Of a stretch of DNA of 12,905 nucleotides, positions 1 through 5,745 are shown piece by piece. Each line of letters opens with the position of its first letter. The first letter of the stretch is position 1. The notes beneath the pieces are model-generated. The model was not told the origin of the DNA. It saw nothing but the letters and a program-made list of their open reading frames with translations, and made no database searches. Source of the DNA: Candidatus Heimdallarchaeota archaeon (GTDB lineage Archaea > Asgardarchaeota > Heimdallarchaeia > Heimdallarchaeales > Heimdallarchaeaceae); contig JAEOTK010000107.1 of assembly GCA_016839875.1 (NCBI GenBank), forward strand, positions 1-12,905. Reading direction: 5' to 3'. The translations under genes and the position numbers were made by a program.

Positions 1-5
1 ACAAT

Positions 6-13
6 GATAAATA
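6..13 (+). promoter_or_regulatory. TATA-like box of trmO
   Basis: The motif GATAAATA is centred about 24 bases before the ATG at 33. This is the spacing expected when an archaeal transcript begins at, or almost at, the start codon. No Shine-Dalgarno motif is seen before the ATG, which fits a leaderless mRNA. The call rests on composition and spacing only. Confidence 0.5.
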
Positions 14-32
14 CGTTAAGTAAACATTCTAT

Positions 33-479
33 ATGGAATTTGTCATAAAACCAATTGGTTTCATAGAAACTCCATTTGAGGAGTTTGGAGATGGTCCTAT
101 CCAACCTGGCTTTTCTGATGCTTTTGGGACAGTTTGTGTAAACTCAGAATACAAAACTGGGTTAAAGGATTTAGATGGTTTTTCTCATATAATACTGCTT
201 TATTACTTCGATCGCGCAGAAGAAGAAAATCTAATTGTTAAACCGTTTTTAGATGATGAACCTAAAGGTATATTCGCTATTAGACACTTCAATCGTCCCA
301 ATCATATAGGATTATCTGTTGTTCAGTTAATCAAGATTGAGGGATGTAAACTCCTAGTGAAAGGAATTGATATTCTAAATAACACCCCTCTTATAGATAT
401 CAAACCTCTTGTCCCAGAATTCGATTTGAAAGGAATTGAAAATTGCAAAGTGGGATGGTTAGAGAAAAGAAGTAAGTGA
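33..479 (+). CDS. trmO: TrmO-type tRNA (t6A37) N6-methyltransferase
   Basis: TrmO (TsaA/YaeB family) uses S-adenosylmethionine to methylate N6 of t6A at position 37 of certain threonine tRNAs. This 148-residue protein is the short form typical of archaea and lacks the C-terminal extension of bacterial TrmO. It opens with PIGFIETPF (7-15), has LDGFSHIILLY (47-57, matching the usual GLEGFSH-I-LLY), the signature region FAIRHFNRPNHIGLS (81-95) and ILNNTPLIDIKP (114-125, matching LDGTPLLDIKP). The signature deviates from the usual RSPxRPNPIGLS: HF replaces SP, and the second proline of RPNP is histidine. The fold assignment is secure, but the tRNA target is inferred. The ATG at 33 follows a TATA-like box at leaderless spacing. 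The gene stands 51 bases ahead of the sugar-nucleotide enzyme, with no functional link evident. Confidence 0.85.
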   Translation: MEFVIKPIGFIETPFEEFGDGPIQPGFSDAFGTVCVNSEYKTGLKDLDGFSHIILLYYFDRAEEENLIVKPFLDDEPKGIFAIRHFNRPNHIGLSVVQLIKIEGCKLLVKGIDILNNTPLIDIKPLVPEFDLKGIENCKVGWLEKRSK

Positions 480-482
480 AAG

Positions 483-495
483 ATAAAAGTTAAGT
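483..495 (+). promoter_or_regulatory. Possible TATA-like box for the sugar-nucleotide gene
   Basis: An AT-rich run containing ATAAAAGTTAAG lies 36-48 bases before the ATG at 531. Transcription starting about 25 bases downstream would leave a short leader of roughly 15-20 bases. No strong ribosome-binding motif is seen in that leader. The alternative is read-through from trmO, 51 bases upstream. Confidence 0.25.
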
Positions 496-530
496 AGTTC
501 AGTTTTCTACAAAATCAAAAGCTGATTGCA

Positions 531-1619
531 ATGGCAAAGATCGATTGTGCTCTAATTTTAGCTGGTGGTAAAGGAACACGACTACAACCATTAACTAGTC
601 ATAAACCTAAACCTTTAGTTCCAGTTGCAATCACACCCATGCTAGATTTTGCCATAGACCAGGTAAGAAAAGCAGGTATAAAGAAGATTATTTTTGCAGT
701 AAAATATCTTGGAGATCAAATCAGAAATTATCTTGAAAATAATCCCAAATTTCATGATTTAGAGATTCATACACCTGAAATTGATCCTGTTGGAACAGCT
801 GATGCTGTAAGGCAACTCTCAAAGTATATTGAAGGAGATTTCGTCGTATCCATGGCTGATATAATCACCAATATGGATTTGAAGAAAATGATTGATTTCT
901 TCTATTCCACTGATGCATATGCAACAATTAGTTTGAAGAATATCGATTTTCCAACAAAAAAATTTGGTGTTATTTTACTTGATGAAAAACAGAATATAGA
1001 AATTTTTCTTGAAAAACCTCGTCCTGAAGAAATGTTATTTACAACCTTAGCTTTTGCATATAGACAAGTTTCAGAATTTCATCACAATCTTGTTAATACT
1101 GGGGTATATGTTTTCAAACATAAAGCATTAGAGATATTAGATAGCTTTAAGGATATTGATGATTTTGGTCAAGATCTCTTCCCCTATCTTCTGCAGGAAA
1201 GATTCAAACTAAATGGTTTTGTTGATGAATATTACTGGATGGATGCAGGAAATATCAGAAGTTATCTCTGGGCAAATTTCGATGTACTTAGAGGATTTGT
1301 TGATGGTTTTGTTCCTCCAGGAAATAAACACAATGGAAAGTGGTTGGGTGAAAACTGTCAGATAGCTGAAACTGCTAGAATCATCCCCCCTGTAGTACTC
1401 GGTAACAACGTTACTATAGAAGCTAATTCTACCATAGGTCCATTCACAGTTATTCACGATAACGTAAAAGTTGACCAAAATACTATCATTGACCATAGTG
1501 TTATTTGGGAAGATTCTATAATTGGTAATGATTCATTTATTCAAAAATCAGTAATTTGTGACAAAGTAACGCTAGTAGAAAAAAGCAAAATTATTAATTA
1601 CACTGCAATAAGTAACTAA
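531..1619 (+). CDS. Sugar-1-phosphate nucleotidylyltransferase (NDP-sugar pyrophosphorylase) with left-handed beta-helix C-terminus
   Basis: The enzyme joins a sugar-1-phosphate to an NTP, releasing pyrophosphate, to make an activated sugar for glycan or lipid glycosylation in the cytoplasm. The N-terminal Rossmann-like domain carries the nucleotide-binding signature AGGKGTRLQPLT (11-22) and KPKPLVPV (25-32). It also has GTADAV (88-93), a metal-binding aspartate in MADIIT (Asp110), FLEKP (159-163), NTGVYVF (189-195) and YWMDAG (235-240, usually W-x-D-I/A-G). Residues about 275-360 form hexapeptide repeats typical of a left-handed beta-helix. The 362-residue length fits GDP-mannose or dTDP/UDP-sugar pyrophosphorylases of the ManC/GMPPB/GlmU-like group; the exact sugar and base cannot be read from sequence. 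About 25 residues lie between EKP and NTGVY, longer than usual, suggesting a small insertion (about 164-188). It ends in tandem TAA stops, and the thioredoxin-like gene follows after 18 bases, so the two are probably cotranscribed. Confidence 0.88.
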   Translation: MAKIDCALILAGGKGTRLQPLTSHKPKPLVPVAITPMLDFAIDQVRKAGIKKIIFAVKYLGDQIRNYLENNPKFHDLEIHTPEIDPVGTADAVRQLSKYIEGDFVVSMADIITNMDLKKMIDFFYSTDAYATISLKNIDFPTKKFGVILLDEKQNIEIFLEKPRPEEMLFTTLAFAYRQVSEFHHNLVNTGVYVFKHKALEILDSFKDIDDFGQDLFPYLLQERFKLNGFVDEYYWMDAGNIRSYLWANFDVLRGFVDGFVPPGNKHNGKWLGENCQIAETARIIPPVVLGNNVTIEANSTIGPFTVIHDNVKVDQNTIIDHSVIWEDSIIGNDSFIQKSVICDKVTLVEKSKIINYTAISN

Positions 1620-1622
1620 TAA

Positions 1623-1628
1623 AGGTGA
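1623..1628 (+). promoter_or_regulatory. Shine-Dalgarno site before a TTG start
   Basis: AGGTGA, complementary to the 3' end of archaeal 16S rRNA, sits 9 bases before the TTG at 1638. It supports that unusual start and translation of the thioredoxin-like gene as the second gene of a transcript. Confidence 0.6.
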
Positions 1629-1637
1629 AAGGAAGAA

Positions 1638-2255
1638 TTGAAACTCACTAAGAAGAGTTCTCTCAGATACATCCTGATAGTCATGTTGTTAATGTCATTC
1701 TATCTAGTAATTAGTCCGGCTAAAGGAGGAACAAGCATCACTTTCTGGAATATAGAAATGAATATGGATGATGTAGACGATTATGAAGGTGTGAGGATTG
1801 TCGTTTTCTTCTTGCCAGGTTGTGGTAATTGCATTAATGAAATTGATATTCTCAAGGATATAGATAATGATTACAATGTTACTATTTTTGAATTAGATGC
1901 CGATAAAGAAAGTACTAATCAGACTCTAATTGATTTTAAAAACAATCATACTATTCCTGATTCTTGGATTCTAGGGTATTCCACAGACAGCTCTGAAAAT
2001 TACTTTCATGTAAGTGGAGTTCCAACTTCAGTTGTTCTCGATGATTTTGGTAGAATTGTTGCAGTAATCGTTGGTTATACAAGTTACAACACATTTGAAA
2101 CCGCAATTGATGATGCAATTAATCATAGAACAGAAAATTACAATACTGATTTTTCTGATCCTACAGAGCAATTAAAAGCTCTTTTTATTATTATAGGCGT
2201 TGGTGTTGGAGTTATTGTAATATATTTCTTGGTTAAGTCTTTTATTAAAAAATAA
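1638..2255 (+). CDS. Membrane-anchored extracytoplasmic thioredoxin-like protein
   Basis: This is a 205-residue protein with a basic N-terminus (KLTKKSSLR) and a hydrophobic segment at 11-26, which may be a signal anchor or a cleavable signal. A thioredoxin-like domain follows at about 30-165, and a second hydrophobic segment at 181-199 ends in the basic tail KSFIKK. The positive-inside pattern puts the thioredoxin domain outside the cytoplasm. The active-site motif is PGCGNC (Cys62, Cys65), and the cis-proline loop is GVPTSVVLDDFGRI (Pro129). This argues for thiol-disulfide exchange on exported or membrane proteins. Three N-glycosylation sequons (Asn80, Asn94, Asn103) lie in the outer domain. 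The start is TTG, supported by AGGTGA upstream. It lies 18 bases after the sugar-nucleotide enzyme and converges on the six-span membrane protein with an 8-base gap. The specific partner is unknown. Confidence 0.8.
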   Translation: MKLTKKSSLRYILIVMLLMSFYLVISPAKGGTSITFWNIEMNMDDVDDYEGVRIVVFFLPGCGNCINEIDILKDIDNDYNVTIFELDADKESTNQTLIDFKNNHTIPDSWILGYSTDSSENYFHVSGVPTSVVLDDFGRIVAVIVGYTSYNTFETAIDDAINHRTENYNTDFSDPTEQLKALFIIIGVGVGVIVIYFLVKSFIKK

Positions 2256-2260
2256 AGTAG

Positions 2261-2279
2261 AGTTCATGCTGTATGAACT
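2261..2279. terminator. Inverted repeat between converging genes, likely bidirectional terminator
   Basis: A perfect inverted repeat, AGTTCAT-GCTGT-ATGAACT (7-base arms, 5-base loop), lies where the plus gene ending at 2255 meets the minus gene ending at 2264. On the plus strand it is followed by T-rich sequence (2280-2306). On the minus strand it is followed by a TTTATTTTTT-type run (2246-2255). The symmetry suits termination in both directions. The right arm and loop lie within the 3' end of the minus gene. Archaeal termination depends mainly on T-runs, so the hairpin's role is inferred. Confidence 0.5.
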
Positions 2280-3007
2280 TCCGTTTCTTTTTCTTTTTGT
2301 TTCTCTAATGTATCCATCATTTGAGCTAATTTTATCTTCCTTGCATCTAAAAGAATGAATACAAAAAATCCTATAGCAATAACTCCTGTAATATATACCA
2401 TAATTAATTCAGCATAGTACATATAGAGATATGGATTTATGAAGAATGCTGGAGCCGCAAAGAGAATTATAAATGAAGCAAGGTATCTTATAGCAGGATT
2501 TGTAGCAAATAAGACATAAAAAACTGCTTTACCTGAATCGATTCTCCTCATTCTCCCTATTCGCAGAATGATAAGTTTTAATTGTAATATTCCATAAAGG
2601 TGGAAGAGTATCATAAGCATAAAGGGAACAGAATAATCACTTTGAAGTCTCTGTTCATCGGGCATAAGTTGCAACAAGACTTCAAACAATCCTGTAAAGA
2701 GAGCAGCTCCAATAATTCCCACAAAAGCATTTCTACATTTCTTCTTATATTCATAGGATTGAAAAACTCCTCTCCATATAGCTAATTGAATAGCTAAAAT
2801 AAACAACGCAAGCATATAGATTCCAGAATCAATCATACTCCAAGTTCTAGTGGGCATGATGAATTCCGCTTCAGGATTATAGAAGATAACTCTGTTTAAC
2901 ATCTCACTTGCATAGTATAAAATAATTCCAAAACCTCCGATAATAAGGAAAGCGAAATTAAAAAATGTATCTTTTTCAACTTCAACTGGATACTTATCGC
3001 TAATCAT
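2264..3007 (-). CDS. Unknown polytopic membrane protein, six predicted spans
   Basis: I do not recognise a family. The 247-residue product has six hydrophobic segments, at about 15-33, 60-78, 94-114, 126-148, 174-188 and 197-220. The C-terminus is charged and helical (from DARKIKLAQ to the end), positive near the membrane, so both termini are probably cytoplasmic. Loops between spans contain WRGVFQSYEYKKKCRNA and LRIGRMRRIDSGK, giving strongly basic cytoplasmic turns. No transporter, enzyme or receptor motif is evident. I chose ATG 3007 because CTTTAAGTT lies about 24 bases upstream; a GTG at 3016 would add three residues but sits too close to that box. It lies 39 bases downstream of the acidic-tail membrane protein on the same strand, so the two may work together, though it appears to have its own promoter. 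Confidence 0.75.
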   Translation of the reverse strand: MISDKYPVEVEKDTFFNFAFLIIGGFGIILYYASEMLNRVIFYNPEAEFIMPTRTWSMIDSGIYMLALFILAIQLAIWRGVFQSYEYKKKCRNAFVGIIGAALFTGLFEVLLQLMPDEQRLQSDYSVPFMLMILFHLYGILQLKLIILRIGRMRRIDSGKAVFYVLFATNPAIRYLASFIILFAAPAFFINPYLYMYYAELIMVYITGVIAIGFFVFILLDARKIKLAQMMDTLEKQKEKETEVHTA

Positions 3008-3026
3008 TTTATCCACTAATCAAGAA

Positions 3027-3035
3027 AACTTAAAG
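3027..3035 (-). promoter_or_regulatory. TATA-like box of the six-span membrane protein
   Basis: CTTTAAGTT (minus strand) is centred about 24 bases before the ATG at 3007, which is leaderless spacing. Nearly the same string, CTTTAAGTA, lies at 5706-5714 before the TPR gene, suggesting a preferred TATA variant in this genome. Confidence 0.45.
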
Positions 3036-3046
3036 AAAGGCATTTA

Positions 3047-4579
3047 TTACTTTTCTTCTTCATTCATTTCTCTGACTGAACCTTTTGACGTATCTTTTTT
3101 AGGTTTTACAGGCAGTTTCTTTGGAGCAGGAATTGTATCAACATCTATTTTCTTACCAGGTGTAACTAAACCTCTAGTGTCTGATAATACTCCTTCACTT
3201 TTTGTTTCGATTGGTTGAATTTTTGGTTCTACGGAAGTACTTGATTCGATTTTATCTACTTCTGGTTCTACAGCTGAATCTGTAACCATTGGTTCAATAT
3301 GTTGTTTTATTTCAGGTTCTGTTCTGATTGATTCGATATCTGGTGTAACTGATGTTGTTGATTCTACTACATCAATATCCATTTGAACTCCGTCTATTTC
3401 CATCGATACTGCTTGAGCATCTTCACTAACTGATTCTATTACTCCTTTATCAAAAGCGATTCCATCTTCATCGTCAAGATCAATTCCAAAATCCTCTCCT
3501 GTGTCAGTATCTACTGCTTCTACAGCTCGAGTTTCCTTAACTTGAGGAGTAACTTGTGGAATAGCAGAAACTACTATTTCTCCTGTTGGTTCAAGATTTG
3601 TTGGAATGTTCAGTGTATCACTTATTGTAGTTATTAATTTCTCATACAACTTATTTGCCCCAGGTTTCCAGCTAATAACATTAGTATCTTTGTTATATCC
3701 GAAATTAATATCATTTAGACAGAATTTAGTTAACCCTTCTTTAGTCGTCTCAATGATTATATCAAGCTTGACTTTCTTTTTTTGCTCTGAAAGACCTAAT
3801 TCTCTAATCAATTTGATTTTCTTTCTATCTGCATTAGTAAAAAGACTTAGAAGAGAAATTATGATCACTATACTAGCTGCTGGTAAAATGTACTCACGAG
3901 CAAATATGTGTGATAACAAGAATGATAATGCGATAAAAGTACCTCCGGCAAGAATCCCGAGTATCTTTAACAGTAGAAAAATAATACCATCTTTGCGATA
4001 TACATTTGGACCAAAAATAGAGTAATAAAGCCAATAATTCAGTGATCTTGGATCTACATAGGCTTTGGAAGACATACCCAAGTAATTACTTCTTTCAATT
4101 TGAACATCTTCAAGTATTTCACGAATTTGAGAATATTCCATATGAGTTGCAATAAATTCTTTTGGTACCCTTGCTTTCTTTTTGCTTACAATGAGTTGGA
4201 AATAATTCTTTCCTTGCTTTACAGAACTCTTGAAAACTATATCTCTTACAAAAACCTCAGAAGGATAAATTTTGATTGTATTAACATATTTTATATTGTC
4301 TAGCTTATTAAGATCACTGAACCATCCAGTTACACTATAATAGACTGATAAATCAAGTGGAATATCACTTGAATTAGATATAAAAATCCGTGCGATTCCT
4401 CTTTTATTTTCAGGTACTTGATCAACGATTGGTAATATAAGAATCTTTATTCCTTCTTGTTCTTGAAATTCTAAGTTTTCCAGAAGGATGCTGTCAATTT
4501 CTTTAATATGAATAAATTCAGAAATGAATTTTTTTGCAAAAACTGGTATCTCCTTTAACTCATTACTCATGATACTCAT
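3047..4579 (-). CDS. Unknown two-span membrane protein with N-terminal beta-rich domain and acidic repetitive tail
   Basis: No family is recognised. The 510-residue product has four parts. Residues 1-150 are beta-rich, with a stretch near 60-135 resembling an Ig-like/CARDB-type sandwich (weak impression). A helical hairpin of two membrane spans follows, at about 198-224 and 230-250, with basic residues after it (ADRKKIKLIRELG). Next is a small mixed domain at about 265-330. The tail, about 335-500, is low-complexity and acidic, rich in Thr, Val, Ser, Pro and Glu. It contains degenerate units such as VEPEVDKIESST and VEPKIQPIETKS, and then a basic Pro/Lys patch (PAPKKLPVKPKK). Charge suggests both ends are cytoplasmic. 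ATG 4579 is preferred because TTTTTAAATA lies 23 bases upstream. A TTG at 4624 would add 15 residues. It ends in tandem TAA stops, 39 bases before the six-span gene start. Confidence 0.75.
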   Translation of the reverse strand: MSIMSNELKEIPVFAKKFISEFIHIKEIDSILLENLEFQEQEGIKILILPIVDQVPENKRGIARIFISNSSDIPLDLSVYYSVTGWFSDLNKLDNIKYVNTIKIYPSEVFVRDIVFKSSVKQGKNYFQLIVSKKKARVPKEFIATHMEYSQIREILEDVQIERSNYLGMSSKAYVDPRSLNYWLYYSIFGPNVYRKDGIIFLLLKILGILAGGTFIALSFLLSHIFAREYILPAASIVIIISLLSLFTNADRKKIKLIRELGLSEQKKKVKLDIIIETTKEGLTKFCLNDINFGYNKDTNVISWKPGANKLYEKLITTISDTLNIPTNLEPTGEIVVSAIPQVTPQVKETRAVEAVDTDTGEDFGIDLDDEDGIAFDKGVIESVSEDAQAVSMEIDGVQMDIDVVESTTSVTPDIESIRTEPEIKQHIEPMVTDSAVEPEVDKIESSTSVEPKIQPIETKSEGVLSDTRGLVTPGKKIDVDTIPAPKKLPVKPKKDTSKGSVREMNEEEK

Positions 4580-4596
4580 ATAGTGATTATATTTTC

Positions 4597-4606
4597 TATT
4601 TAAAAA
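4597..4606 (-). promoter_or_regulatory. TATA-like box of the acidic-tail membrane protein
   Basis: TTTTTAAATA (minus strand) is centred about 23 bases before the ATG at 4579. If it is the real promoter, it lies inside the longer reading frame that could begin at TTG 4624, and so argues against that longer start. A second candidate, GATATAAAATCC (minus strand, 4640-4651), would suit the TTG start instead. Confidence 0.45.
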
Positions 4607-4641
4607 AGTAACTGGATATTGCAACTTATTTTTAGCAAGGA

Positions 4642-4649
4642 TTTTATAT
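4642..4649 (+). promoter_or_regulatory. TATA-like box of the UPF0282 metallohydrolase gene
   Basis: TTTTATAT is centred 25 bases before the ATG at 4671, ideal for a leaderless archaeal transcript. It lies in the 91-base divergent intergenic region shared with the minus-strand gene starting at 4579. Confidence 0.6.
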
Positions 4650-4670
4650 CTTGATGATTTATTTCTATAG

Positions 4671-5678
4671 ATGAAAATCTTCCCAATTGCTTGTGAATCA
4701 TTGGGGACAAGATCGTTATGTCATTTAGTTATGACTTCCTCAGTAAACATATTAATCGATCCAAGCGTATCATTGGGACCTAAAAGATTTGGACTGAAAC
4801 CACATCCTCTCGAAATTGCATCTTCTTGGGTATCTAGACAAACTATTATGGAAGTCAGTAGAATAGCTGATGTTATAATTCAGACTCATTATCATGGTGA
4901 TCATTTTACATTGAACTCACCAAGAAAATATGAGTTCTCAAACTCAAGGATATTTAGTTCTATCTATAATCAAGAGGTGGTAATACTAGCAAAAGATCAT
5001 GAGAATAATATCAATTATAACCAGAAAAAAAGGGCAAATCAAATTTGGAAAAACAAGAAGTTGAACATTTCAAAAGCAGATAACAACAGCTTTGAAATTG
5101 GTAGTACTAACATTATTTTTTCACCAGCTGTTTCTCATGGAGTTCAAGATTCTGATGTATATGTTGTTGAAGTAATGATAGAAGAAAAAGATGAAAGATA
5201 TATATTTACTTCAGATGTTTGTGGTCCTTCTTCAAAAGAAGCTACTGATTTTATTACCTCAAATTCACCAAACAGAGTAGTAGTTGATGGTATACCATTT
5301 TACATTTCCAAATCGATGGATTATACTAAAGATTCTTTTAGCAATCTTTCAAAAATTGTTGATGAAATTGATGAAGTATACATTGATCACCATTTTCTTA
5401 GAAGTACAGAATGGGAGAAAAAACTGCAGGAAAACTTAGGAAAAAAACTTCCAACCTTCAGTATGTTAAGAGATCAAAAACCTTTTCTGTTAGAAGCTAG
5501 GAGGAGAGAGTTACATGATGAACATCCTGTGGATGAAGAATTTTATCATTCATTTTTTGTTGATGATTACTCCATCACTTATTTCAGAGAATTACTTCAT
5601 AAAAAAGGGATTTATCGGTATTGGAAAGAACTTAGAAAAGATATTTCAAAAGAAAACAAAAAACTAAGAAATACCTAA
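4671..5678 (+). CDS. UPF0282-family metallo-beta-lactamase-fold hydrolase
   Basis: A cytoplasmic protein of 335 residues with the MBL-fold metal motif THYHGDH (72-78: His73, His75, Asp77, His78). Further likely ligands are His156 (AVSHG), Asp182 (FTSDVCG) and the histidines of YIDHHF (His240/His241). The N-terminus (SLGTRSLCHLV, LIDPSVSLGPKRFGLKPHPLE) matches the conserved opening of the archaeal UPF0282 family, whose activity is not established. MBL relatives include nucleases and thioester hydrolases, and nothing here chooses between them. The highly charged C-terminal part (about 280-335, Lys/Glu/Arg-rich, partly helical) looks like an extension. The gene is divergent from the acidic-tail membrane protein and has a clear leaderless promoter. 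The TPR gene follows after 67 bases containing a T-run and its own TATA-like box. Confidence 0.85.
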   Translation: MKIFPIACESLGTRSLCHLVMTSSVNILIDPSVSLGPKRFGLKPHPLEIASSWVSRQTIMEVSRIADVIIQTHYHGDHFTLNSPRKYEFSNSRIFSSIYNQEVVILAKDHENNINYNQKKRANQIWKNKKLNISKADNNSFEIGSTNIIFSPAVSHGVQDSDVYVVEVMIEEKDERYIFTSDVCGPSSKEATDFITSNSPNRVVVDGIPFYISKSMDYTKDSFSNLSKIVDEIDEVYIDHHFLRSTEWEKKLQENLGKKLPTFSMLRDQKPFLLEARRRELHDEHPVDEEFYHSFFVDDYSITYFRELLHKKGIYRYWKELRKDISKENKKLRNT

Positions 5679-5679
5679 A

Positions 5680-5688
5680 TTTTCTTTT
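5680..5688 (+). terminator. T-rich run after the UPF0282 gene
   Basis: TTTTCTTTT begins two bases after the stop at 5678. T-runs on the coding strand are the usual archaeal intrinsic termination signal. No hairpin precedes it. Confidence 0.35.
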
Positions 5689-5705
5689 GCTAGTACAAAA
5701 AAAAT

Positions 5706-5714
5706 CTTTAAGTA
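5706..5714 (+). promoter_or_regulatory. TATA-like box of the TPR gene
   Basis: CTTTAAGTA is centred about 36 bases before the TTG at 5746, giving a predicted transcript start near 5735 and a leader of about 11 bases. That leader contains GGGG (5737-5740), a weak ribosome-binding candidate 5 bases before the TTG. Confidence 0.4.
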
Positions 5715-5745
5715 AGAATCAAGACAAATTCATGATGGGGTTATA

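Noticed and set aside
483..510. Small stem GTAG...CTAC before the sugar-nucleotide gene
   Set aside because: Only four pairs; expected by chance in sequence of this composition.
1209..1496. Open frame on the minus strand inside the sugar-nucleotide gene
   Set aside because: It lies wholly within a well-supported gene, shows no family motif, and has no promoter or ribosome-binding site.
3606..4025. Plus-strand open frame of 139 codons opposite the two-span membrane protein
   Set aside because: Its hydrophobic runs mirror the membrane spans of the real minus-strand gene; there is no promoter or start signal.
4650..4677. TTGATGA and ATGAAAA as possible C-box elements
   Set aside because: The space is occupied by the metallohydrolase promoter and start, the first base is not a purine, and no matching D box or guide stretch is present.
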